From Pseudomonas sp. StFLB209 (GTDB taxonomy: Bacteria > Pseudomonadota > Gammaproteobacteria > Pseudomonadales > Pseudomonadaceae), in the NCBI RefSeq assembly GCF_000829415.1, contig NZ_AP014637.1, forward strand, positions 1,748,001 to 1,812,000: 64,000 nt of DNA, written 5' to 3'. The notes beneath the pieces were generated by a model. The model was not told the origin of the DNA, did not search any database, and was given only the letters and a program-made list of their open reading frames with translations. This document shows, piece after piece, positions 8,266 through 15,823 of the stretch. The position numbers and the translations under genes are program-made. How positions within the stretch are numbered: position 1 is the stretch's first letter; each line of letters opens with the position of its first letter.

Positions 8266-10194
8266 TCAAATGCGTTCCAGGGTGTTATGCAACCCCGCCA
8301 GTAGCAGCCGCTGATACAGCTCTTCAAGCAGCCCGTCGGGCTGGTCTAGGCCCATGCGTTGCAGATGCACAGCAAATGCCTCTGGCTCGGGTGCATCCAG
8401 CGCAGCCTTGCCCAGTTGCAGGATTTCGCTCAGTTTGAATTTGCTCTTGAGCCAGTTCAGGGCGCGCAGCAGGTCGCGCTCTTCAGGCTCGAAGTCGCTG
8501 CCCAGCGGGTATTCGGCAAACAACTGCGGATAACTGCCCGCCAGGGCCTTGAGCCGCTCAGGTGTGTTGTCAGTGAAGCGCGGGTCCAGGGCAAAGCCTT
8601 CAGGCAGTTTGCCGGCCCGCTGGGCCTGTTCGATCAGGCCGGGCTGGAAGCGTGAATCGCAGATATTGAGCAACCGCTCGATCACCGTGGCATCAGTTTG
8701 ACCGCGCAGGTCGGCGATGCCGTATTCGGTGACCACGATATCGCGCAGGTGGCGGGGAATGGTCGCATGCCCATACGACCAGACAAGGTTGGAACTGACC
8801 TCGCCACCGGACTCGCGCCAACTGCGCAAGATCAGAATCGAGCGAGCATCTTCCAGCGCGTGGGCCTGAGCGACAAAGTTGTATTGCCCGCCCACACCGC
8901 TGAGCACCCGGCCATCTTCCAGTTGGTCCGAGACTGCCGCGCCCAGCAGGGTCATGCAGAACGCGCTGTTGATGAATCGTGCATCACGGCGTTGCAGGCG
9001 CTTGAGTTCTTCGTTGCCATACAGCTCGTTGATGAAGCTGATTGCGCTCATGTTGAACTGCGCACGGCGTTCGGCCGACAGTTCGTTCAGGCGCGCATAG
9101 AAGCTGCGCGGCCCGAGAAAGAACCCGCCATGCAGCACCACGCCGTCGGTTGTATGGCTGTCATCGAGCATGCCCATGTCGGCAAGCCGTTGTTGCTCAA
9201 GGTCGGCGTAGACCTTGCGCCGCACGATGCCGGCGTCGGCCAGGGCCAGCAGACCGTTGACGAACATCTCGCTGCAACCGTAAAGCCCCTTGGCGAAAGG
9301 CTCGGTGCCGCCTTCGCGGTCGATCAGGGTTTGCCAGTTACTCATGTTCAAGTCGGCCAGCAGGTGTCGGTAACCGGCGTTATCCGCCTGACGGGCGAGC
9401 AGGGCGGCGGTCAGCGCATCGCCCATCGAACCGATACCGATCTGCAAGGTGCCGCCGTCACGCACCAGGGTGCTGGCGTGCAGGCCGATGAAGTGATCCT
9501 GAAAACCCACCGGCATGTTCGGCGTGGAGAACAACGTGGTGGTTTCCGGCTCTTCGAGCAGCAGGTCGAAGGCGGCCAGGTCCAGTTCCGAGTCGCCGGG
9601 CATGTAGGGCAGGTCGGCATGCACCTGACCCAGCACCAGGATGGTTTCACCCGCAGTACGGCGTTTGGCGATCATCGGCAGCAGATCGAGGGTCACATCG
9701 GGGTTGCAACTCAGGCTCAGGCAGCCAGGCCGTTGCGGGTCCTGGGCCACCAGTTGCGCAATCAGGTTCAGGCCCTTGGCATTGATATCCCGCGCCGCAT
9801 GGCTGTAGTTGCTGCTGACGTAATCCTGCTGCGCCGTCTGGCTGTCGAGCAGGCTGCCGGGCTGCATGAAAAACTGCTCGACACGGATATTGGCCGGCAG
9901 CCGGTCACGGCGCAGGTCGGCCAGATAGTCCAGCTCCGGGTAATCACCGAACACCCGCTCCAGAAAGGGTTCGAGAAAGCGCGCCTGCAAGCCTTCGCCC
10001 GGCGTGGGCCGGCCCAGGCTCAGGGCGGTATAGATCGTCAGTTGCCGCTCGGGCAGGTCACGGATGCGCGCATACAGCGCATTGACGAAGCGATTGGGTT
10101 TGCCCAGGCCCAGCGGCATGCCCAGATGAATGTGCGCAGGCAAGGTGGCCAGCACATGGTCGATCGCGCTTTCGATGGAGCAGGACTGCGGCAT
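8266..10194 (-). CDS. Acetyl-CoA hydrolase/transferase family protein
   Basis: A 642-residue protein, longer than the ~500 aa of simple acetate CoA-transferases. Recognisable segments are the N-terminal HIHLGMPLGLGKPNRFVNAL, the central substrate-entry region GTLQIGIGSMGDA, and the C-terminal acetyl-CoA hydrolase domain with GVGGQYNFVAQA and TEYGIADLRGQ. The family transfers CoA between carboxylates or hydrolyses acyl-CoA; the real acyl substrate is not evident. The ATG at 10194 follows AGGAGA by 5 bp. In P. putida KT2440 a homologous gene is also next to cytochrome c5 (recalled gene order). It stands alone as a transcription unit. Confidence 0.87.
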   Translation of the reverse strand: MPQSCSIESAIDHVLATLPAHIHLGMPLGLGKPNRFVNALYARIRDLPERQLTIYTALSLGRPTPGEGLQARFLEPFLERVFGDYPELDYLADLRRDRLPANIRVEQFFMQPGSLLDSQTAQQDYVSSNYSHAARDINAKGLNLIAQLVAQDPQRPGCLSLSCNPDVTLDLLPMIAKRRTAGETILVLGQVHADLPYMPGDSELDLAAFDLLLEEPETTTLFSTPNMPVGFQDHFIGLHASTLVRDGGTLQIGIGSMGDALTAALLARQADNAGYRHLLADLNMSNWQTLIDREGGTEPFAKGLYGCSEMFVNGLLALADAGIVRRKVYADLEQQRLADMGMLDDSHTTDGVVLHGGFFLGPRSFYARLNELSAERRAQFNMSAISFINELYGNEELKRLQRRDARFINSAFCMTLLGAAVSDQLEDGRVLSGVGGQYNFVAQAHALEDARSILILRSWRESGGEVSSNLVWSYGHATIPRHLRDIVVTEYGIADLRGQTDATVIERLLNICDSRFQPGLIEQAQRAGKLPEGFALDPRFTDNTPERLKALAGSYPQLFAEYPLGSDFEPEERDLLRALNWLKSKFKLSEILQLGKAALDAPEPEAFAVHLQRMGLDQPDGLLEELYQRLLLAGLHNTLERI

Positions 10195-10278
10195 CCGGGC
10201 TCTCCTGACAGAACGGGGGATGCAGCTTGGACTTCGCAGATCGGGTAATTGCTGCATGACCTGCGCCAAACCCCGTCT

Positions 10279-10367
10279 GTGGGAGCTAGCTTGCTAGCGA
10301 AGACGGCAGCACATCACAACAGATGTAGTGTTTTTACTGGCCTCTTCGCGAGCAAGCTCGCTCCCAC
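10279..10367. repeat. Inverted pair of REP-like units (GCGAGCAAGCTCGC subtype)
   Basis: TGTGGGAGCTAGCTTGCTAG near 10279 and its inverse, ending GCAAGCTCGCTCCCAC at 10367, form a large imperfect hairpin. Their core (TTGCTAGCGAAG / TTCGCGAGCAAG) differs from the CTTTAGC REP subtype elsewhere in the window. Confidence 0.8.
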
Positions 10368-10418
10368 CGGGGACATAAAGCACTTAACTGAACAGTACCG
10401 GGATATAGCCTGAACCTG

Positions 10419-10667
10419 TCAGGCCGGCAGTTGCTCCTCGGCCTGCACCGGCCATTGATCGAGCACCTGGTCCAGAGTCAGATGCGCCTGGGTAATCAGG
10501 TGCATCGAGGCCATGGCCAGATGGCGCGCCGGGCCTTGCAAGGCATCGGCGGTCTCGAAGGCGGTGGCGGTGGCGCAACGCAACAGCTCGACCGCATGGG
10601 CCACGCGGCATTCGAGGTGGGTCAGGGTTGAGGGGGTATCAGGTGGATCGGGAATCAATTTATCCAT
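10419..10667 (-). CDS. DUF6124-like small protein
   Basis: An 82-residue acidic cytosolic protein: MDKLIPDPPDTPS, then a predicted helical pair (VELLRCATATAFETADALQ and ARHLAMASMHLITQAHLTLDQVL). The PDPP opening and the G(P)-A-RHLA-A turn resemble the small proteins annotated as DUF6124 in pseudomonads. No function is known. It is unusual for its long (~190 nt) upstream region with potential alternative hairpins (10699-10861). A short hairpin, GCCTGA..TCAGGC, overlaps its stop codon. Confidence 0.7.
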   Translation of the reverse strand: MDKLIPDPPDTPSTLTHLECRVAHAVELLRCATATAFETADALQGPARHLAMASMHLITQAHLTLDQVLDQWPVQAEEQLPA

Positions 10668-10698
10668 GGCGAACTCACTTATCTGAGCCACCGGATAT

Positions 10699-10861
10699 CC
10701 GCTGCTAAACGAACAAGGGTGGCAGCTTTGACGCGGGTTAGCAGACCGGTGAGCTCGCAAAACCGGCGCACCCGAAGGTGCCCCACGCAAAGCCGCCATA
10801 AGCGGTACTGCGCGAGCAAGCTACAAACAGGCTGCTAAACCCGATCACTGATGTTCAGTGA
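10699..10861 (-). promoter_or_regulatory. Candidate cis-regulatory RNA leader with mutually exclusive stems
   Basis: Read on the minus strand towards the DUF6124-like gene, the leader holds element 1 GGGTTTAGCAGC (10831-10842), element 2 CTGCTAACCC (10735-10744) and element 3 GTTTAGCAGC (10701-10710). Element 2 can pair with either element 1 or element 3. Between 1 and 2 are a C(UUCG)G tetraloop hairpin (10768-10781) and a CCGC/GCGG hairpin (10793-10805). A perfect 7-bp palindrome TCACTGA-TGT-TCAGTGA is at 10845-10861. This fits a switch-like leader; no ligand or protein is implied by sequence. Confidence 0.5.
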
Positions 10862-10999
10862 CGGACGCAGCCTAGTCGCGGGATTTTGCACGCGCAAGGG
10901 CTCGGGATTTTCTCGGAAATTTCCTTCAATAGAAAGAGAGGCGTCTTGCAATTACAGGTCGCCAACCGCCCGAAAATGCGCCCCGGCGCCCGCCCGCTG

Positions 11000-11956
11000 T
11001 TACAAATCCAGCACCAGCATCGCAGTCTTGGCACGCGAGCAGCAGGGCGTGAACTGGTTGTTCAGCGCCTGTTCTTCTTCGGTGAGGTACAGGTCGCGAT
11101 GCTCCGGCACACCGTCGAGCACGCCGGTCAGGCAGGTGCCGCACACGCCTTGTTCGCACGACACCGCAATCTCGACACCATGACGCTCCAGCACCTGGAC
11201 CACCGTCTGGTCCGCCGGGATCTCGAACTCCTGACCGCTGCTGGCGATCCTGACGCAAAAGCTGCCGTCGGCACTGGTGTCCACCGGTGCGGCGGCGAAG
11301 TATTCGCGGTGCAGGTTGGCCTCCTGCCAGCCCTGCTGGCGGGCGCTGTCGAGTACGTGCTGCATGAACCCACCCGGCCCGCACACGTACAGATGCACAT
11401 CGGGCTGCGGCCCGGCCAGCACACTCAGGGCATCGAGCGCGGTAGCCGGCTCTTGATCGCTATGTAGAAACACCCGGTCAGCGAAACTTGAAGCGTGCAG
11501 GCGCTCGACAAACGCGGCGCGATCACGGGCGCGCACGCAGTAGTGCAGTTCAAAGTCGGCCCCGCTGCTCGCCAGTTGTTCGGCCATGCACAGAATCGGC
11601 GTGATACCGATGCCACCGGCAAACAGCAGGCTGCGCCGGGCATGTTCGGCCAGCGGGAACAGGTTGCGCGGCTCGCTGATGCGCAGCGCCATGCCGGCGC
11701 GCAGCAACTGGTGCATGGCCCTTGAGCCGCCTCGCGAGGCCGGGTCATCGAGTACACCAATAAGGTAGCGATGCTGCTCGGCGGGGTGGTTGCACAGCGA
11801 GTACTGGCGCAGCAGCCCGGATTCGCCGGGCACCTGCACCTCGATGTGCGCCCCGGCGCTGAAGGCCGGCAAGGGGCTGCGGTCGGCACGGGCCAGCTCG
11901 AAGCTGCAGATGCCCAGCGCTTCGTCGCGGCGGGAAATCACCATAACGTCGATCAT
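11000..11956 (-). CDS. vanB: Vanillate O-demethylase reductase subunit
   Basis: A 318-residue class IA-type phthalate dioxygenase reductase-like protein. The N-terminal FMN-binding barrel ([12 protein letters not shown]) is followed by an NAD-binding domain ([20 protein letters not shown], then [12 protein letters not shown]). The C-terminal plant-type 2Fe-2S ferredoxin has cysteines CEQGVCGTC and a last cysteine in FTPCCS. It passes electrons from NADH to the Rieske oxygenase VanA, whose stop lies 18 bp upstream in the same operon. Vanillate demethylation gives protocatechuate plus formaldehyde. No downstream van gene follows. The substrate is inferred from pairing with VanA and the operators. 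Confidence 0.88.
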   Translation of the reverse strand: MIDVMVISRRDEALGICSFELARADRSPLPAFSAGAHIEVQVPGESGLLRQYSLCNHPAEQHRYLIGVLDDPASRGGSRAMHQLLRAGMALRISEPRNLFPLAEHARRSLLFAGGIGITPILCMAEQLASSGADFELHYCVRARDRAAFVERLHASSFADRVFLHSDQEPATALDALSVLAGPQPDVHLYVCGPGGFMQHVLDSARQQGWQEANLHREYFAAAPVDTSADGSFCVRIASSGQEFEIPADQTVVQVLERHGVEIAVSCEQGVCGTCLTGVLDGVPEHRDLYLTEEEQALNNQFTPCCSRAKTAMLVLDL

Positions 11957-11974
11957 GTGATTGGCTCCTGCAGC

Positions 11975-13033
11975 TTATTGGGCAGTGGCGATCAAGGCCG
12001 GGGCAGCGCTTTGTTCCTGAGCGATAATGCGCTCCAGAATCTTGCGCGACTGCACACCACCGGCGTCGATATTGAGCTTGAGCAGGTTGCGCGTCGGGTA
12101 CTTGAGCAGGTTCTGTTGCTGGCGTTCGAGCATCTCCAGGTCTTCGCTGAAAATCTTGCCCTGGCCTTCGCGGATCGTGTCGGTCAGCGCCTGATCCTGC
12201 GGATTGAAGTTGCGTGCCATGCCCCAGAAGTACCAGATCGAGGTATCGCTCTCGGGGGTGATGAAGTCCACCACAATGCTGGATGCCTTGAACTGCGCGT
12301 CGGCGTGATAACCGCCGTTACCGGCATGGGCCACGCCCACCTCGATCAGCACATGGCTGGGCGGGGTGAAGCGGCAGATCTGCCAGCGGTCCACCGGCAC
12401 ATCGTCGGCCAGGTTGTTACCGCGCAGGGCCATGCGCCAGAACGGCGGGGCCATGATGTTTTCCATGTGCCGGGCGGTGATCACTTCATCACCCTGCACC
12501 TGAGTGACCGGCGCGGCTTCATCAATTTCTTTCTGGCCAATGCTGGAGGCGTGCACGTAGGTTTCGTGGGTCAGGTCCATCAGGTTGTCGATCATCAGCC
12601 GGTAATCGCAGCCGATATGAAACAACCCGCCGCCATAAGCCCACTGGTCACTGACCGCCCATTCCAGGTGAGGAATCAGCCCTGCATCGGCCTGCGTCTG
12701 ATCACCGGGCCAGACCCAGATAAACCCGTAGCGCTCCACAGCCGCGAAAGTCTTGTTGCAAGGAAAGCCGCGCACCCGCTGGCCTGGCATCGCAGCCGTC
12801 TTGCCATCGGCGCCCATCACCAGGCCGTGATAGCCACAGACCAACTGGCCGTTCTCCACGTAACCCAGCGACAGCGGGGCACCGCGATGCGGACAAAAAT
12901 CCTCGACCGCCACCACCTGGTTGTCCAGGCCGCGATAAAACACCATCTTCTCGCCACAGATCTGCCGACCCAGCGGCTTGTCGGCGATTTCGTCAGGGGT
13001 GCAAGCAACATACCAGGCGTTCATGGGGTACAT
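11975..13033 (-). CDS. vanA: Vanillate O-demethylase oxygenase subunit
   Basis: A 352-residue Rieske-type aromatic monooxygenase. The Rieske centre is C47-x-H49 and C66-x2-H69 (FCPHRGAPLS, then LVCGYHG). The C-terminal catalytic domain contains the mononuclear iron ligands near DLTHETYVHASS. MYPMNAWYVACTPDEI is the standard VanA start. It is first gene of the vanAB operon. A TTGACT/TTCAAT promoter with two TGGATCCA operators is directly upstream. No vanR, vanK or formaldehyde gene is adjacent. VanA family members can act on related methoxybenzoates, so substrate range is open. Confidence 0.9.
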   Translation of the reverse strand: MYPMNAWYVACTPDEIADKPLGRQICGEKMVFYRGLDNQVVAVEDFCPHRGAPLSLGYVENGQLVCGYHGLVMGADGKTAAMPGQRVRGFPCNKTFAAVERYGFIWVWPGDQTQADAGLIPHLEWAVSDQWAYGGGLFHIGCDYRLMIDNLMDLTHETYVHASSIGQKEIDEAAPVTQVQGDEVITARHMENIMAPPFWRMALRGNNLADDVPVDRWQICRFTPPSHVLIEVGVAHAGNGGYHADAQFKASSIVVDFITPESDTSIWYFWGMARNFNPQDQALTDTIREGQGKIFSEDLEMLERQQQNLLKYPTRNLLKLNIDAGGVQSRKILERIIAQEQSAAPALIATAQ

Positions 13034-13066
13034 GGTCAGGCTCTCCGGTCCGGATTTGTTTTTATT

Positions 13067-13104
13067 AGTGGATCCATTGAAATCCTGAGCCAGCTTTGAG
13101 TCAA
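13067..13104 (-). promoter_or_regulatory. vanA promoter with overlapping VanR-type operator
   Basis: On the minus strand, -35 TTGACT (13099-13104) is 17 bp from -10 TTCAAT (13076-13081), about 43 bp upstream of the vanA ATG. The palindrome TGGATCCA (13069-13076) overlaps the -10 and start region. It closely matches ATTGGATCCAAT, the known VanR operator of Caulobacter vanAB. Repression by promoter occlusion is the expected mode. Confidence 0.7.
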
Positions 13105-13138
13105 GAATATATATCCGATAATCGCCCCAATTATCATC

Positions 13139-13150
13139 AATGGATCCATA
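13139..13150. promoter_or_regulatory. Second VanR-type operator
   Basis: AATGGATCCATA repeats the TGGATCCA core 72 bp upstream of the promoter copy. Together the two form an exact 12-bp inverted repeat, TGGATCCATTGA/TCAATGGATCCA (13069-13080 and 13137-13148), allowing cooperative or looped binding of a GntR-family VanR encoded elsewhere. Confidence 0.65.
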
Positions 13151-13307
13151 GAGCCGATTGACGCGCAAAATCGACAAACGCCGAAGCACAGCGCAACGCT
13201 GAAAGGAAGTTGAAAGCTGGCTGAAAGCTTGGGGGATTAGGATCGCCTCCAGCACCGGCAAAAGACCGGTAAGCCAGGCCGACCGCACAGCCGTCGTCCG
13301 GACATTC

Positions 13308-13315
13308 AACAAGAA
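13308..13315 (+). promoter_or_regulatory. Candidate Hfq/Crc catabolite-repression motif
   Basis: AACAAGAA fits the AAnAAnAA motif bound by Hfq with Crc in pseudomonads. It lies 15 nt ahead of a 20-codon leader frame and ~136 nt ahead of the citrate carrier start, so repression would act on the leader or on a longer transcript. Confidence 0.35.
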
Positions 13316-13329
13316 TAACGGTGATTAAC

Positions 13330-13392
13330 ATGCTTGTTCCTACCTCCCTGTACACCTCCCTTGCGCCCCGACTCCAGACCACTGCTCGCTGA
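13330..13392 (+). CDS. Possible leader peptide upstream of the citrate carrier
   Basis: ATG at 13330 opens 20 codons (MLVPTSLYTSLAPRLQTTAR) ending TGA at 13390. It starts just behind the AACAAGAATAAC tract and a weak GGTGAT. The arrangement resembles 5' ends of Crc-controlled transporter genes, but no conservation can be shown; it could be noncoding. Confidence 0.2.
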   Translation: MLVPTSLYTSLAPRLQTTAR

Positions 13393-13451
13393 GCAGAACT
13401 GACTTTCATCTTTTCCGGTTTCCCTGACCGAAATACGTCTGGAGTATTGCC

Positions 13452-14759
13452 ATGCTGACTTTCCTTGGCTTTGCCATGGTCATCGCCTTCATGTACCTGA
13501 TCATGAGCAAGCGCATGACCGCGCTGATTGCCCTGATCATCGTCCCGATCATCTTTGCCCTGTTCGGTGGCTTCGGCCCGCAGATCGGCCCGATGATGCT
13601 CGCTGGTATCACCAAGCTGGCGCCCACCGGCGTCATGCTGATGTTCGCCATTCTCTACTTCGCCCTGATGATCGACTCGGGGCTGTTCGACCCGGCGGTG
13701 CGCAAGATCCTGAAAATGGTCAAGGGCGACCCGATGCGCATTTCCGTCGGCACCGCCGTACTGGCGCTGGTGGTTTCGCTGGACGGTGATGGCGCCACTA
13801 CCTACATGATCTGCGTGGCCGCCATGCTGCCGCTTTACAGCCGTGTCGGCATGAGCCCACGGATCATGGCCGGCCTGATCATCCTCGCTGGCGGGATCAT
13901 GAACATGACCCCATGGGGCGGCCCGACGGCTCGCGCAGCCAGTGCCCTGCATGTCGATGCCTCGGACATCTTCGTCCCGATGATCCCGGCCATGGCTGCC
14001 GGCGTGGTCTGCCTGCTGGCCATCTCTTACTTGTATGGCAAGCGCGAGCGGGCTCGTCTGGGCGTGCTGCAATTGCAGGGCGATGAAATCGATCACAGCG
14101 AAATCAGCGTGTCGCAATTCCCTGATGCCCGCCGTCCAAAACTGATCTGGTTCAACGGTGCCCTGACGTTCTGCCTGATGGTCACCCTGATCATGGGTCT
14201 GCTGCCGCTGCCAGTGCTGTTCATGGTGGCTTTCAGCATCGCGATGATCATCAACTACCCGAACCTGCAGGACCAGAAGGACCGCGTTTCGGCCCACGCC
14301 GGTAGCGTGTTGTCGGTAGTCGGCCTGATCTTCGCCGCCGGTATTTTCACCGGCATCCTGACCGGCACCGGCATGGTCGACGCCATGTCCAAGAGCCTGC
14401 TGGCGGTGATCCCTGAGGCCATGGGCCCTTACCTGGCGGTCATCACCGCGCTGGTGAGCATGCCGTTCACCTTCTTCATGTCCAATGACGCGTTCTACTA
14501 CGGCGTCATGCCTGTGCTGGCCGAAGCCGCCTCGCACTACGGCATCAGCGCGGTAGAAATGGCCCGTGCTTCGATCGTTGGCCAGCCGGTGCACCTGCTC
14601 AGCCCACTGGTGCCTTCGACCTACCTGCTGGTTGCCCTGGCCGGTATCGATTTCGGTGACCACCAGCGCTTCACCCTCAAGTGGGCGATCCTGGTCTGCA
14701 TGTGTATTCTGGTTGCCGCTGTCATGCTGGGTCTGTTCCCGCTGGTCAGCAGCGTCTGA
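13452..14759 (+). CDS. CitMHS-family citrate-metal:H+ symporter
   Basis: A 435-residue inner-membrane protein with about 12 predicted helices, opening MLTFLGFAMVIAFMYLIMSKR. The family core motifs around SLDGDGATTYMI and NMTPWGGPTARAASAL in the first half, and MPFTFFMSNDAFYYGVMPV in the second, identify the CitMHS carriers. These carriers import citrate chelated to Mg2+ or Ca2+ with protons. CTGGAG precedes the ATG by 8 bp. No citrate-sensing two-component genes are adjacent. A good rho-independent terminator follows (14783-14814), so it is monocistronic. Confidence 0.9.
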   Translation: MLTFLGFAMVIAFMYLIMSKRMTALIALIIVPIIFALFGGFGPQIGPMMLAGITKLAPTGVMLMFAILYFALMIDSGLFDPAVRKILKMVKGDPMRISVGTAVLALVVSLDGDGATTYMICVAAMLPLYSRVGMSPRIMAGLIILAGGIMNMTPWGGPTARAASALHVDASDIFVPMIPAMAAGVVCLLAISYLYGKRERARLGVLQLQGDEIDHSEISVSQFPDARRPKLIWFNGALTFCLMVTLIMGLLPLPVLFMVAFSIAMIINYPNLQDQKDRVSAHAGSVLSVVGLIFAAGIFTGILTGTGMVDAMSKSLLAVIPEAMGPYLAVITALVSMPFTFFMSNDAFYYGVMPVLAEAASHYGISAVEMARASIVGQPVHLLSPLVPSTYLLVALAGIDFGDHQRFTLKWAILVCMCILVAAVMLGLFPLVSSV

Positions 14760-14782
14760 TTCAACCGCGTTTCAACCCCGAA

Positions 14783-14814
14783 TCGCCGTCAGCTGTAGCT
14801 GGCGGCGATTTTTT
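14783..14814 (+). terminator. Rho-independent terminator
   Basis: TCGCCGTCAGC - TGTA - GCTGGCGGCGA is an 11-bp stem with one G-U pair, followed by T6, 24 bp after the citrate carrier stop. Confidence 0.9.
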
Positions 14815-14834
14815 ATCGCCTGAGGAAACAACTG

Positions 14835-15581
14835 ATGGAATGGCTACTCAACCCTGAAATATGGGTTGCTTTCTTGACCCTGACCGCCCTGGAAATCGTT
14901 CTGGGGATCGACAACATCATCATGATCTCGATCCTGGTCAGCCGCATGCCCAAAGCCATGCAAAAGCGCACCCGGCTGTTCGGCCTGGGCCTGGCCATGG
15001 TCACTCGCATCATGCTGCTGCTGTCGATCACCTGGATCATGCGCCTGACCACCGACCTGTTCAGCGTCTTCGGCCAGGGCATTTCCGGTCGTGACCTGAT
15101 CCTGTTCTTCGGCGGCCTGTTCCTGCTGTGGAAAAGCTCCCAGGAAATCTTCCAGGGCATGGAAGGTGAAGAAGAGGCCGGCGACGAGCCCAAGGGCGCT
15201 GGCGGCATGTTCCTGGCAACCATCGTGCAGATCGCGATCATCGACATCGTGTTCTCGCTGGACTCGGTCATCACTGCGGTGGGCATGGTGTCCAACGTGC
15301 CGGTGATGGTCGCGGCGATCATCGTGGCGGTGCTGGTGATGATGCTCTGCTCCGGCGCCATCAGCGATTTCATCGACAAACATCCATCACTGAAGATGCT
15401 CGCCCTGTCGTTCCTGATGGTGGTCGGTACGGTGCTGATCGCCGAAGCCTTCGACATTCATGTGCCCAAAGGCTACGTGTACTTCGCCATGGCGTTCTCG
15501 CTGGCGGTTGAAGCGATCAACATCAAGATGCGCACCAGCCAGGCACGCAAGAAGGCCGAAGCGGCGCCAGCCGAAGCCTGA
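14835..15581 (+). CDS. TerC-family integral membrane protein
   Basis: A 248-residue protein with seven or so membrane helices. The TerC signatures with embedded acidic residues are present: ALEIVLGIDNIIMISIL in helix 1 and QIAIIDIVFSLDSVITAVGM in the fourth helix. The basic/Ala-rich tail RKKAEAAPAEA is cytosolic. TerC relatives have been linked to metal (Mn2+) export during protein metallation and to tellurite resistance. No ter operon is near, so a general metal-export role is more likely. The ATG at 14835 has GAGGAAACA upstream. It is separated from the citrate carrier by a terminator, and REP units follow. Confidence 0.88.
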   Translation: MEWLLNPEIWVAFLTLTALEIVLGIDNIIMISILVSRMPKAMQKRTRLFGLGLAMVTRIMLLLSITWIMRLTTDLFSVFGQGISGRDLILFFGGLFLLWKSSQEIFQGMEGEEEAGDEPKGAGGMFLATIVQIAIIDIVFSLDSVITAVGMVSNVPVMVAAIIVAVLVMMLCSGAISDFIDKHPSLKMLALSFLMVVGTVLIAEAFDIHVPKGYVYFAMAFSLAVEAINIKMRTSQARKKAEAAPAEA

Positions 15582-15596
15582 GGCTCGGCTAACCCG

Positions 15597-15673
15597 GCAG
15601 GAGCTGCTTCAGCCGCGAATTAGCCGCGAAGACCTTTCGCGGCTGAACCCTTCGCTGCTAAAGCAGCTCCTAC
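15597..15673. repeat. REP cluster
   Basis: GCAGGAGCTGCTTCAGCCGC and, inverted, TTCGCTGCTAAAGCAGCTCC at the right end flank a central CGCGAA/TTCGCG stem, all within 77 bp after the TerC-type gene. Confidence 0.85.
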
Positions 15674-15823
15674 CGGGCACAGGCCAGGGCGCCATTCATT
15701 ACAGAATTGTTTCAATGCGTTGAGGCCTGTGCGATGCTGGCAGCACCGCACAAAGCGGTCTAAAGCTTTAGTAAAAACATTCCGCGTCGCTCGCTATTCA
15801 CACCACCACAGGGGGCCTTGCAT

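Noticed and set aside
8698..10248. 516-codon open frame on the plus strand
   Set aside because: Fully antisense to the acetyl-CoA hydrolase family gene; the translation has no recognisable domain and reflects GC-rich codon bias.
13137..14663. 508-codon open frame on the minus strand
   Set aside because: Antisense to the CitMHS carrier; His/Asp/Gln-rich translation is the usual shadow of a membrane-protein gene.
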